DNA from: Hyphomonadaceae bacterium
GTDB taxonomy: Bacteria; Pseudomonadota; Alphaproteobacteria; Caulobacterales; Aquidulcibacteraceae
Direction: 5' to 3'
Length of the DNA: 64,000 bases
Assembly: GCA_009773395.1 (NCBI GenBank)
Contig: WRPI01000001.1
Location: 248,001-312,000, forward strand
In this document: positions 52,293 to 61,915 of the stretch, in pieces
How the letters are laid out: each line of letters begins with the position of its first letter
Position numbering within the stretch: the stretch's first letter is position 1
Notes under the pieces: generated by a model
The model's input: only the letters and a program-made list of their open reading frames with translations
Database searches by the model: none
Told to the model about the DNA's origin: nothing
Program-made: the position numbers and the translations under genes

Positions 52293-54119
52293 ATGAATTT
52301 ACTGCCCCAAGCACATGCTCAAAAATTAAGTCGTAATCCGCGATTGCGCATTGCGGTTTTGCTTGGTTTTTCGCTTTTCGCGGCTTTAGCACCGCAAATT
52401 GCACAGTGCGAGCCGCGCGCACGGATTACAAGCAATGCCCAAGGACATTTGTTGGAAGAATTGGTTCGGGCGGTCGGCGAAGTCGAAAGTGCGCCAAGAA
52501 GTGCGTTTGAAGCGCGGCGGCGCGGCGAAGTTGCGGCAAATTTCGCCAATGAAGCCCTAAGAAGTGAAGGCTATTACGCGCCAACCATTGAAATAAACAT
52601 TGGCGAAGAAGCGCTGTCCGCGCCAATTGTCAATATTGACATTGGTCAATTATACAAAATCAAAGACCCGACAATTGACTGGGGTGAAGTTCCGCCTGAC
52701 CCACTTACTGCGCAAACTGCCCAAACCGCAATAAACTTAGACTCGCAAAGCGCCGGGCGGGCACAGGATATTTTATCGGCGGAAAGTCGTGCCCTTGGTG
52801 CGGTTTTGCAAAATGGCTATGCCGATGCTGTCACCGAACCGCGTCGAGTGATAGTGGACCATGCCGATAACAGTGTTCACCCAATATTCAAAATATCGGC
52901 AGGGACAAAAATTCGCCTTGGCAGTGTCAATTTATTGAGCGGAACCAAAACTCGCGAAGACTGGCTATTATCAGTAGTGCCATGGGAAGCGGGGGCAAAT
53001 TATGGCCCTAGTGAAATTACCGAGCTTGAACGCAGATTGCTCGAAACTGGCGTTTATGACACGATTTCAATAACTCTTGGCGCGACCGATATTGCCACAA
53101 GCCAAAGGCCAGTAAATGTGCGCTTAGTTGATAGGGCGAAAATATCGCTCGAAGCACAATTAAGTTACGCCACCAATGAAGGTTTTGCCATTGAATCCGA
53201 AGCCTCGCGCTATAATTTGCTTGGCCGTGCCGATAGTTTGATAGGCAGATTGACATTTGGTGGCATTAAAAAGCGCGTGGAAACTGAATTGCGCTTGCCG
53301 CATTTTTTGAGGCCAAATCAAACCCTTGCAACTTCACTTGCTATTTTTCGTGATGATACATTGGCATATCGCGAAGATGGCGCGAGTTTCAAAGGACAAA
53401 TAACCCGCCGCTTTTGGCGCAATTCCTTTCTGACCTATGGTGCAAATCTCGATTTAAGCCGCACACACGAACCCAGCTTTATCAGACCGACAACGGGGGT
53501 GGACAGAGATTTTGTCGCGCTAAGTTTGGTCGGCGCTTTCATTATTGACCGAACTGACAATCCATTGAACGCACGAAATGGTTACAAAGCGGACATCAGG
53601 CTCGAGCCAACAATTATCAGCGGTGATGCTAATTTGTCATATCTTAAACTGGTATCCCAAGCTTCAATTTACCATGATTTCACCAATGATGGTCGCAGTG
53701 TCGTCGCAGCAAGGGCACGAATTGGCGCTTTATTGGGCGGTTCCATTCCTGATTTGCCTTCAGGACGCAGATTATATGCTGGCGGTGGTGGCTCGGTGCG
53801 CGGCTATGAATACCAAGGAATTGGGCCAAGATATAATGACCCAGACCGCACGCCAGTTGGCGGCCTTTCATTGATTGAAACCAGCATTGAATTTCGCCAA
53901 AAATTAACTGACAAAATCGGCATGGTAGGGTTCATAGACGCTGGCACTTTAGGGCTAACATCATCGCCCGATTTTGGTGAATTTAGATCATCTTTAGGAC
54001 TTGGAATTCGCTATGATTTAGGGTTTGCGCCGCTTCGCTTTGATATTGCCATGCCGCTTAATCGACCGCAGGGAGATTCAAGTTTCCAATTCTACATTGG
54101 TGTAGGTCAAAGCTTTTGA
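52293..54119 (+). CDS. tamA: Translocation and assembly module protein TamA (Omp85 family)
   Basis: About 608 residues. Export signal near residues 18-45 (RIAVLLGFSLFAALAPQIAQCEP), POTRA-like domains to about 260, then an Omp85 barrel with RRLYAGGGGSVRGYEYQGIGPR (the conserved VRGY loop). The last residue is phenylalanine (YIGVGQSF), the outer-membrane assembly signal. The frame starts with TTG at 52278; the ATG at 52293 is more natural. It is coupled to tamB. Confidence 0.93.
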   Translation: MNLLPQAHAQKLSRNPRLRIAVLLGFSLFAALAPQIAQCEPRARITSNAQGHLLEELVRAVGEVESAPRSAFEARRRGEVAANFANEALRSEGYYAPTIEINIGEEALSAPIVNIDIGQLYKIKDPTIDWGEVPPDPLTAQTAQTAINLDSQSAGRAQDILSAESRALGAVLQNGYADAVTEPRRVIVDHADNSVHPIFKISAGTKIRLGSVNLLSGTKTREDWLLSVVPWEAGANYGPSEITELERRLLETGVYDTISITLGATDIATSQRPVNVRLVDRAKISLEAQLSYATNEGFAIESEASRYNLLGRADSLIGRLTFGGIKKRVETELRLPHFLRPNQTLATSLAIFRDDTLAYREDGASFKGQITRRFWRNSFLTYGANLDLSRTHEPSFIRPTTGVDRDFVALSLVGAFIIDRTDNPLNARNGYKADIRLEPTIISGDANLSYLKLVSQASIYHDFTNDGRSVVAARARIGALLGGSIPDLPSGRRLYAGGGGSVRGYEYQGIGPRYNDPDRTPVGGLSLIETSIEFRQKLTDKIGMVGFIDAGTLGLTSSPDFGEFRSSLGLGIRYDLGFAPLRFDIAMPLNRPQGDSSFQFYIGVGQSF

Positions 54120-57100
54120 CAAAATTTTCATTCCAACCATTGTTTGAAAAAATAAGGTCGTTTGCCGCAAACAAACTGCGCAAGCCTAAGCTGCACACCC
54201 CTGTCGAAATTGCCCATGAGGCTTTGCATAACCCCAAAATCAAGCGCCAAGCGGCACGGCGTATTGCTAAGCACCTAAAGCCGCGCACCAGACAACAAAA
54301 AGTCATGGATCATTTGATACAAGCGCTCGGCTCAGCCAACGCATTCATTATGTTTTTCATAATTTTTGGCTTGCTTGTCGTCGGCGGCATTAGATATGGT
54401 GCGATGACGCCAGACGGCAAAGCCTTTATTGTCGAGAGATTTGACGGAATGCGGCTTGGCCCGATGGGGACGCTGCAAGTGCAAGGGCTTGAAGGGGATT
54501 TTTTCACCGAATTTGACTTGAAATATGCAGCCATAAAAGACCAAAATGGGATTTGGATTGAAGGTCGCAACTTTCAAGTAAATTGGAATTTTTTATCGCT
54601 ACTTGGGCGGCAAGTCCACATCAATGATATAAAAGCCGAACTTATTAATATTCATCGCCGGCCCATACTCGCACCGCGGCGCCGCATAATCGATAGCTAT
54701 GCCTTGTCCTTGAAAATTGAACAAGCGCAAACGCCAGTGCAGACTTTTGCCGCTTTTTCGGGCGTGCATGGTCTTTGGGGTTTAGCTGGGAATTTGTCGC
54801 TGTCGCATGATAAAGATTTAGACGTGGACTTTCATATTGTCAGCGCCAAAAGGCGAAGCGACCGCGCCAATGGAAACCTTTTATTCCAAGCAAATTTGCC
54901 AATGCAGGGGCATGTTTATGCCAGAGAAGCCGGTGGTGGCGGCCTTGGCGGTTCTTTGGGGCTGAATGCAAATCTTCCACTTTTAATTGATGCTGAGCTA
55001 AGGCTAGATAATGACGACGGCATCATCAGCGTTGTCGGTTTTTCGGGCGGGCAAAAGCTCGCCGATGTTAAAGGGCGTTGGAACGAAGAAAGCGGCGGCG
55101 GGTTTGCTGGTGTCGCCAATTTTAGCGCTTCAAGATTCACATCCGATTTGGCTGAGCGATTTGGAAGCATGATAGCAGTCAATAGTGTTTGGCGACCAAT
55201 AGCCCGTTCAAAAATAGGCGAAGTTCTCGAAGGAGGAATATTTCGCAAACAACCAAACAACCATTTCTACTTTAGCCTCGTTGGCAATAACGCCAAACTT
55301 GAACTTAGGGGTGATGTTGATTTTGACAATCGAAAAACCGTCACACCTTTGGCAACACGGCTTTCCATGTCGGGCAAGGTCGCCGGTGGGCCAAATTCCG
55401 CTATTACAACAAGTGGCGCTGGTGTTGTTGGCAAAACTACTGGTGACATTACAGATTGGCGTTTTGACGGTGTTGTTCATGCTGGGGACTTAGCATTTCC
55501 GTTCATTAAATATAGAACCGTTACTGGTGCGCTGCAATTGGCCCGCAAAGCCGGTGTGAACACTTTGCAATATGATTTGTCGGCAAATGGTGGAACTGGT
55601 AATTCACTATTGGCGACTGCCTTGGGGTCAAACACCAAATCAAAAGCTAAGCTGACAATGCAATTTAATGGCTCTTGGCAAGTTGAAATGGGCGAAATTA
55701 TCGGCAATGCTGGAAATTTGCGAGTGGGGGCGGGGCAAAATTTGTTTGGTAATGCCAATTTACGCGGCAGCGCGAACCTCGACCTTAGCAAATTTAACAA
55801 CAACCAACTAAAAGGCACGGTTAATTCTGGGCTTATATTGCATCAAAGCAATGGGGCAACCAACCCAACATTGGAAATTGACGCTGAAGGCAGCAATGTT
55901 TTGTTTGGCGTAACCACGCTCAATGAGCTTATTGGCGCACGCCCAAAACTCAACGCTAATATCATTATTGGCCCAGGCCCGCTTAGAGTCACGGCATTGA
56001 AATTTACTGGCAATGATTTGCAAATAAATGGGCAAAGCTCGAACCGCGCTAATGCAGTGCTTGCATTGGCTGGTACTGTGGCGATTGGCAATGACGCATT
56101 GGCGCCGTATAAAATAAGAGGAAATGTTAATGGAACTTGGGGCTTTGCCGATGCTGGCGCAAATAGCCCGCCATTTTTGAGCTTTAACCTCGCGGGCAAT
56201 AATATATCGTCGAATAATCCGAGCATCGCGCGAGTTTTAGGCAATACGCCGCATTTGCAGGGACTTATCAATTTCGTTGATAATGGCATTAATATTAGAG
56301 ATACGCGCTTGAATGGCGAAGACATCCAGTTTCAAGCGGGCGGCCAATATAGCTATTCAAGCGGGTATGATTTGGCCCTTGATTGGACCATGAATGGCCC
56401 ATTGTTTTTCGGGCCTTTAGCAGTCGATGGGAATCTTAATGGCAGTGGCAAACTGCGTGGTACATCGAACCAACCCAATTTAGAGCTACGAACCCGCATC
56501 AATCAACTTGTATTGGGCCCTGCAAAAATAACACCCGCGACACTAGTCGCGAATATGGCATTTCACGCAAATGGATTTAGCACGAACTTGGCGCTTAGTG
56601 GCAATACTGAATTTGGCGACATAGAAGGGACCGCAGCAATCATAGCAATAAATGATGGCTTTGAGCTGAGAAATATTGATATTCACGGCGCTGGTGTTCA
56701 GGCGCAAGGTAGTGCGAAACTAAGCGCCAATAATAATCCAAGCGCGGATCTCAATATTGAAATTGGACGCGGGGCCTTTCTTCAAAACGGCAACTTGACT
56801 GGGCGGATAAGGCTCAACCAATCTGGTAACGAAACTCTTGCTAATATTGCTTTGGCAGGCAGTAATTTTACTTTCCGTGGCAATAATCAGCGTTTCACCA
56901 GATTAAGTGTTGCAGGTTCTGGGCCTTTATCTAACCTAATTTTGCGCACTAGTTTCACCACATTGGCACCCATGAATACCCAATTTGAGGGCACGACTTT
57001 AATCCGCGGAAATAATCAAACATATGATTTTGCGCTAAATGGCGGCGGCAGATTGGGAAATCGAAACTTCACGATTGAAGAACCGATTAGTCTCGAATTA

Positions 57101-58828
57101 AGAGAAAATGAACAAAAAGCCAAAGGCAAAATCGTCTTTGCGGGGCAGGCTGACCGCGAGCGAGGCTTGATTGACTTTGAAGGCGCACAAAGCCTTAATC
57201 GCTTTTCAATGCGGGCAAATGTAAGAGCCTTGTCACTTGCATTGCTGCATCAAGATTTTCTCGGCGCATTTTCTGGCACCGCAGTTCTCGAAGGCGAAGG
57301 CGCAGCACTGAATGGTAGATTGAACGGGGTATTGGCCAATGCCCATGCTCGTGGCCTTGGCGCTGATATGGCATTAAGTGGGAATATTGACGCGCAACTT
57401 GCCAATAATATTATCGGTGTGAAACTTGATGCGACTAACCCACAAGGCCTTGATTTGGATGTTGATGCCAATTTGCCAGTTGTCGCCAGCGCGGCACCTT
57501 TGAAACTGCTAATTGAACGAACCCGTCCGATTAATGGTCACTATAAGGCGCTGGGCGAAGTTCGCCCCTTGGCTGACATTGTGTTCGCTGGTGAACGAAT
57601 TTTGGGGGGGCATATTGACGCGCAGGGGACAATAACAGGAAGCATAAATGAGCCTAATTTCATCGGCAATTTTGCGCTCGAACGGGGCAATTTCCGTGAG
57701 CCAACAATTGGCTTAAATCTTAGCGCCTTGAAAGTAAAAGGGACAACGGATTCCGAGAAAATCAGCATCAGCGAGTTTAGTGGCCGTGACGGTGCGCAAG
57801 GCACGATAAGTGGTTCGGGTGAAATTGGAACCGGCTCTCGTCAGGCCAGTATTTTACGCATCAATACCCATAATTTTAAGTTGGTTGATACTGATACTGC
57901 AGAAATTTCAGCAACCTCGCAAGTAACTGTGGAACGTGCGGCGGGGCAGCCTACGAAACTGACCGGTGAAGCAAGAATAGACTTTGCCGAATTCTCGCCA
58001 AGAACCCTTTCTGGCAACAACATAATCAATATTGATGTTGAAGAAATCAATCGCGACCAGCGCCCAATAAGCGCAATGCCTGCGCGCAGAAATAGCCAAA
58101 TACGGAGCACCTCATCACAGCCAAATGTCGAAATTGACGTAAAACTTACTGCGCCACGTGGAGTTTTTGTTCGCGGCTCGGGCCTTAATCTTGAGCTTTC
58201 GCTTGACGCGAGAGCAAGGGGAACTTTGGGTGTACCGCAACTTACTGGCCTTGCGAAAGTGCATCGCGGCGAATATGAATATGCGGGTCGTAGTTTTCTT
58301 TTCGATGAAAACGGGACCATTACGCTGGCCGCCAACCCTAATAATATTCGGCTTAATTTACTGGCATCAAGGCGAACTTCAGGGCTTGATGCCAAAATTC
58401 GCGTGACTGGCACCGCAGTTAATCCTATTGTCACCCTAACTTCGACACCCGAATTGCCGCCTGATGAAATTTTGTCACAAGTCTTGTTTGGAAGATCCAG
58501 GGCGCAACTTTCGACCATTGAAACTGTGCAATTGGCAGCAAGCCTTGCCAGTCTCGCCAGTGGTGGCGGTTTTGATATTATGGCCAATTTACGCGATATT
58601 GCGAAATTGGACAGGTTAGTGTTTGGCAATACTGCGACTGGCGAAATAAGTGTCGCGGGCGGCAAATATTTGGGCCGCGATGTTTATGTCGAACTAATTT
58701 CTGAAGGAACCCAAGGCGTTTCAACCAATGTTGAATGGCGACCAAATAATTCAACGGCAATTGCATCACGGGTTGGCACCACTGGCGATGGCAAAATATC
58801 AATAAGGTGGCGCCGTGATTTCCGATAA
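54116..58828 (+). CDS. tamB: Translocation and assembly module protein TamB
   Basis: A 1570-residue inner-membrane-anchored periplasmic protein. One N-terminal helix (about 70-90, AFIMFFIIFGLLVVGGIRYG) precedes a very long region of repeated beta strands and the C-terminal TamB/DUF490 domain (PPDEILSQVLFGRSRAQLS, LDRLVFGNTATGEISVAGGKYLGRDVYVEL). It spans the periplasm toward TamA, probably guiding lipids or outer-membrane proteins. TTG start overlapping the tamA stop. Confidence 0.93.
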   Translation: MTKFSFQPLFEKIRSFAANKLRKPKLHTPVEIAHEALHNPKIKRQAARRIAKHLKPRTRQQKVMDHLIQALGSANAFIMFFIIFGLLVVGGIRYGAMTPDGKAFIVERFDGMRLGPMGTLQVQGLEGDFFTEFDLKYAAIKDQNGIWIEGRNFQVNWNFLSLLGRQVHINDIKAELINIHRRPILAPRRRIIDSYALSLKIEQAQTPVQTFAAFSGVHGLWGLAGNLSLSHDKDLDVDFHIVSAKRRSDRANGNLLFQANLPMQGHVYAREAGGGGLGGSLGLNANLPLLIDAELRLDNDDGIISVVGFSGGQKLADVKGRWNEESGGGFAGVANFSASRFTSDLAERFGSMIAVNSVWRPIARSKIGEVLEGGIFRKQPNNHFYFSLVGNNAKLELRGDVDFDNRKTVTPLATRLSMSGKVAGGPNSAITTSGAGVVGKTTGDITDWRFDGVVHAGDLAFPFIKYRTVTGALQLARKAGVNTLQYDLSANGGTGNSLLATALGSNTKSKAKLTMQFNGSWQVEMGEIIGNAGNLRVGAGQNLFGNANLRGSANLDLSKFNNNQLKGTVNSGLILHQSNGATNPTLEIDAEGSNVLFGVTTLNELIGARPKLNANIIIGPGPLRVTALKFTGNDLQINGQSSNRANAVLALAGTVAIGNDALAPYKIRGNVNGTWGFADAGANSPPFLSFNLAGNNISSNNPSIARVLGNTPHLQGLINFVDNGINIRDTRLNGEDIQFQAGGQYSYSSGYDLALDWTMNGPLFFGPLAVDGNLNGSGKLRGTSNQPNLELRTRINQLVLGPAKITPATLVANMAFHANGFSTNLALSGNTEFGDIEGTAAIIAINDGFELRNIDIHGAGVQAQGSAKLSANNNPSADLNIEIGRGAFLQNGNLTGRIRLNQSGNETLANIALAGSNFTFRGNNQRFTRLSVAGSGPLSNLILRTSFTTLAPMNTQFEGTTLIRGNNQTYDFALNGGGRLGNRNFTIEEPISLELRENEQKAKGKIVFAGQADRERGLIDFEGAQSLNRFSMRANVRALSLALLHQDFLGAFSGTAVLEGEGAALNGRLNGVLANAHARGLGADMALSGNIDAQLANNIIGVKLDATNPQGLDLDVDANLPVVASAAPLKLLIERTRPINGHYKALGEVRPLADIVFAGERILGGHIDAQGTITGSINEPNFIGNFALERGNFREPTIGLNLSALKVKGTTDSEKISISEFSGRDGAQGTISGSGEIGTGSRQASILRINTHNFKLVDTDTAEISATSQVTVERAAGQPTKLTGEARIDFAEFSPRTLSGNNIINIDVEEINRDQRPISAMPARRNSQIRSTSSQPNVEIDVKLTAPRGVFVRGSGLNLELSLDARARGTLGVPQLTGLAKVHRGEYEYAGRSFLFDENGTITLAANPNNIRLNLLASRRTSGLDAKIRVTGTAVNPIVTLTSTPELPPDEILSQVLFGRSRAQLSTIETVQLAASLASLASGGGFDIMANLRDIAKLDRLVFGNTATGEISVAGGKYLGRDVYVELISEGTQGVSTNVEWRPNNSTAIASRVGTTGDGKISIRWRRDFR

Positions 58829-59306
58829 AATTAAGGCGCTGGCAGTTATTGGATTTTTCCTTCCAGCTTTTCTTCTTGCACAACCCATTAGCTCGGATTT
58901 TTTCGCATCGGTGGTGCATGTCGGCGATGGCGACAGTATAAGAGTTACGCGCGGGCGGCAGAGAATAGAAATCCGCTTGGCCTCAATTGATGCACCAGAA
59001 TTACAACAAGTGCTTGGGCCCGAATGCAAATCAATGCTGGCACGGCGAGTGCTAGGGCAAAGGGTTATGGTGCATCCGATTACTACTGACAGGTATAGGC
59101 GAAATGTCGCGGACATAAGTATCGGCAATGAAAATATTAATCGCTATATGGTTCGCAATGGTTGTGCTTGGGCCTACCCAGTGCATCTTCATGATCGCCA
59201 GATGATAGGATTGGAGCGATTGGCCAGAGCCGAAAAAAGAGGCGTTTGGCAATTAGCGGAGCGCGATAGAGTGCCGCCTTGGCGATTTAGACAGAGGTCG
59301 CATTAA
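58815..59306 (+). CDS. Secreted thermonuclease (SNase) family protein
   Basis: A 163-residue protein with a signal peptide (IKALAVIGFFLPAFLLAQP) and an SNase fold: VVHVGDGDSIRVTRGRQRIEIRLASIDAPE contains the catalytic Arg and Glu-type residues, and TTDRYRRNVADI the second arginine. Likely a periplasmic or extracellular Ca2+-dependent nuclease. GTG start overlaps the end of tamB by 14 bases. Its stop overlaps that of the DUF1801 gene in TTAA. Confidence 0.87.
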   Translation: MISDKIKALAVIGFFLPAFLLAQPISSDFFASVVHVGDGDSIRVTRGRQRIEIRLASIDAPELQQVLGPECKSMLARRVLGQRVMVHPITTDRYRRNVADISIGNENINRYMVRNGCAWAYPVHLHDRQMIGLERLARAEKRGVWQLAERDRVPPWRFRQRSH

Positions 59307-59725
59307 TCAAGCCCATATTTTTCACACATATGCGCATAAGATTTTTCAATAATTTGCCCAACAATATTGATATCGACATCGCTTAGCCGCTTAATATACA
59401 AACAGCTTTTCCCAATTTTGTATTTGCCGAGTTTTGCCAGAAAGTTTTCAAACCCGTCAAAACCCTGGACTATATACAAAACTAATTCACGCTTGCGCGG
59501 TGAAAAACCGGTTTTGCACATTTCGCCCGAATGTCCCGAATCATAGACATAAGAATATTTGCCAAAACCAATAATTGATGGCCCCCACATTTTGGCGGGT
59601 TGCTTGGTCGCTTGCTCGAACATGGCAAGAATGGTTCGGGCGTCGTCTTGCCGATTTGGGTCCGAAATTTGCATAATAAACGCTTCGACCAAATCATCGG
59701 TCTCTTTAGTTTTTAGTTCATACAT
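59303..59725 (-). CDS. DUF1801 domain protein
   Basis: A 140-residue protein of the DUF1801 family (YdhG-like): KTKETDDLVEAFIMQISDPNRQDDARTILAMFEQATKQPAKMWGPSIIGFGKYSYVY and SPRKRELVLYIVQGF. The frame is open to 59815, but the ATG at 59725 has TTGGAACAAAC upstream and matches the family's N-terminus; the upstream codons have no ribosome site. Function unknown. Confidence 0.82.
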   Translation of the reverse strand: MYELKTKETDDLVEAFIMQISDPNRQDDARTILAMFEQATKQPAKMWGPSIIGFGKYSYVYDSGHSGEMCKTGFSPRKRELVLYIVQGFDGFENFLAKLGKYKIGKSCLYIKRLSDVDINIVGQIIEKSYAHMCEKYGLD

Positions 59726-59821
59726 GTTTGTTCCAACGCTTTTTGCTCGTGTTTTTTCGGCAGCATGGTCGCTCATTTTTGATTTTTTTGCAACTCTGTG
59801 AGAAAAAAGCAGCACCTTACT

Positions 59822-59835
59822 TTACGTTAACGTAA
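59822..59835. promoter_or_regulatory. Perfect palindrome TTACGTTAACGTAA (LiuR-like operator)
   Basis: A 14-base perfect palindrome lies 84 bases upstream of the diiron protein gene, in the gap between it and the DUF1801 gene. From memory it resembles the motif of LiuR, a MerR-family regulator of branched-chain amino acid and fatty acid breakdown in proteobacteria. That assignment is uncertain; the palindrome itself is plain. No MerR gene is adjacent. Confidence 0.5.
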
Positions 59836-59918
59836 CTTTCTTGTTGATATTTTCCCGCGATGTGACAAAATGTCGCTTGCACATGGGGATTTGCGCACCG
59901 AATTTATTGAGGGAAATC

Positions 59919-61052
59919 ATGACTAATATTACTAAGAATGAAATTTATGATGCGGTAGCACCAGATGATTTTGCCGCAATGTTGGTCGTTGAGCGTCATT
60001 TGGCGCGGTGCAACACTTTCGACAAAATGATTAGTGCAACCCATGACCATTTTTGGGATCCTTTGGACAAAAAATATATTGATTTTGACGAAGAATTTGA
60101 TCATGAAAATATCGATATTATGCCCGATGACATGGTTCCAGCATTTTCAACGCCATATGTTACCGAACATTTTGAAAAACACCCTGAATTAAAAGCAAAA
60201 TTCAAAAGCCAAATGGGGCGTTGGATTATGTCGGCGATTTTGCATGGTGAGCAAGGCGCATTGAACCTGTCAGCATCACTTTGCCATGTTTTACGAGATC
60301 CAGGTGCGCAAGAATATGCAGCCAACCAAACCCGTGAAGAAGCACGCCATGTGACTGCGTTTTCAATGTATATTCAAAAACGCTGGGGAACGCCATTTCC
60401 CGCTAGCCCAGTTTTAAGTGGCCTACTTTGTGAAATTGTTGGCGCGCCCGAAGTTTATAAGAAAATTGTTGGTATGCAAATGTTGGTCGAAGGCTTGGCA
60501 ATGGGTGCATTTGCGTCTGTTTATCAAGAATGGAATGACCCATTGGCGCGCAAGCTAACCCAATTAGTAATGACGGATGAAGCTTTTCACCACAAATTTG
60601 GCAAATTATGGGCCGATAAAACCGTTCCTAATCTCGACCCGGCAGAACATGCGATTGTTGAAGATTGGGCCGCCCATTGTTTCCAAAGCTTGTTGTTCAA
60701 TTTGGTCGCGCCAACCCAAATGCCATATGTTTACGAGCAATTTGGCCTTGATTCGGCGCGGGTAACCAAAGAATTCCAAGAAATTTTCACCGACGAAGAT
60801 CGCCGCGAACTTATGAAACGCGGCGCAAATATTTTTCGGGTATTGGTAAAAACTCTTTGGAATGCTGGCATAATTACCGATAGAACCAAAGCTTTCTACG
60901 CAATGTATGTTGAATTCTCTGAATTTGAATCCGAAGGCACACATATGATCGGTGATGATATTGCCGAAGAAGGCATCGCCTATTTGCGCACTATTAATTT
61001 TGGCGACCACGGCAGCAATGATAGCCTGCTGAGCAATGTCGCGGCGGAATAG
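59919..61052 (+). CDS. Ferritin-like diiron protein of unknown substrate
   Basis: A 377-residue helical protein with paired diiron-type motifs: Glu111 (HGEQGAL), Glu141-x-x-His144 (REEARHVTAF), Glu191 (VEGLAMGAF) and Glu221-x-x-His224 (TDEAFHHKFG). This is the E..ExxH..E..ExxH layout of ribonucleotide-reductase-R2-like and AurF-like oxygenases. The frame begins earlier at 59841, but GAGGGAAATC precedes the ATG at 59919. Likely a cytosolic oxygenase or oxidase; the substrate cannot be named. It may be controlled through the palindrome upstream. Confidence 0.78.
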   Translation: MTNITKNEIYDAVAPDDFAAMLVVERHLARCNTFDKMISATHDHFWDPLDKKYIDFDEEFDHENIDIMPDDMVPAFSTPYVTEHFEKHPELKAKFKSQMGRWIMSAILHGEQGALNLSASLCHVLRDPGAQEYAANQTREEARHVTAFSMYIQKRWGTPFPASPVLSGLLCEIVGAPEVYKKIVGMQMLVEGLAMGAFASVYQEWNDPLARKLTQLVMTDEAFHHKFGKLWADKTVPNLDPAEHAIVEDWAAHCFQSLLFNLVAPTQMPYVYEQFGLDSARVTKEFQEIFTDEDRRELMKRGANIFRVLVKTLWNAGIITDRTKAFYAMYVEFSEFESEGTHMIGDDIAEEGIAYLRTINFGDHGSNDSLLSNVAAE

Positions 61053-61055
61053 TCT

Positions 61056-61883
61056 TTAAAAACTAATTTCGCCACCGCCCTCATATTCGACCGCGCCACT
61101 CATGATGACGTGATCGTCTTCGATACGCCAAGTGATTTCCAAATCCCCACCATCTAGGGTTACAACTGCGTTGCGGCCAATAAGTTTGCGCCTTGAAGCC
61201 GCGACCATCGCCGCGCATGCACCTGTGCCACACGCCCTAGTGAGACCCGCGCCGCGCTCCCATACTCTAAGCCGAATATGGTCACGGCTTAACACTTGCG
61301 CGAAGCCAACATTCGCGCGCTCGGGAAATAATGGGTGGTGTTCAATCATTGAGCCGACTTGCACAACAGGCGCAGTTTCGGCGTCATCAACAAAAAATAC
61401 ACAATGTGGATTGCCCATTGATACAGCCCCTGGGCCCCACAAAATCGGCTTATCAATTGGCCCAACTTGCAATTCCATGCGGATTGTATCCATGCGTTCA
61501 GACATTGGGATTTGCGTCCAATCAAGGCCCGGCTTGCCCATATCAACTGCGACTTTCATTGGGCCGATAAGAGTAGCAAACAACTCTCCCGCTTCAGTTT
61601 CGATAGAAACTTCTTTCATACCCTTTTCTTGGGTTAATAACCACGCAACTGCACGTGTGCCATTGCCGCAAGCTGCAACTTTTTCGCCATTGGAATTCCA
61701 AATTCGCATGAAAACATCGCATTTATCCGAATTTTCCAAAATCAGGATTTGATCGCATTTTACGCCAGTTTCAGGGCTGGCGATTTTTCTGGCTTGATCT
61801 GGCGTCAGCACAAAGGGATTGCGGCGCGCATCAAGCACCACAAATTCATTGCCCAGGCCGTTCATTTTTATGTATTTCATCAA
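61056..61883 (-). CDS. dapF: Diaminopimelate epimerase
   Basis: A 275-residue epimerase converting LL- to meso-diaminopimelate for lysine and peptidoglycan. The two catalytic cysteines are in KVAACGNGTRAVAW and TRACGTGACAAMVAA. MNGLGNEFVVLDAR is the usual N-terminus; ATGATG allows a start one codon later. It converges on the diiron protein gene with 3 bases between, and lies downstream of the amidotransferase-like gene. Confidence 0.95.
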   Translation of the reverse strand: MMKYIKMNGLGNEFVVLDARRNPFVLTPDQARKIASPETGVKCDQILILENSDKCDVFMRIWNSNGEKVAACGNGTRAVAWLLTQEKGMKEVSIETEAGELFATLIGPMKVAVDMGKPGLDWTQIPMSERMDTIRMELQVGPIDKPILWGPGAVSMGNPHCVFFVDDAETAPVVQVGSMIEHHPLFPERANVGFAQVLSRDHIRLRVWERGAGLTRACGTGACAAMVAASRRKLIGRNAVVTLDGGDLEITWRIEDDHVIMSGAVEYEGGGEISF

Positions 61884-61915
61884 AACTCTGAATTTGGCGC
61901 ATTAGCGCGTGATGG

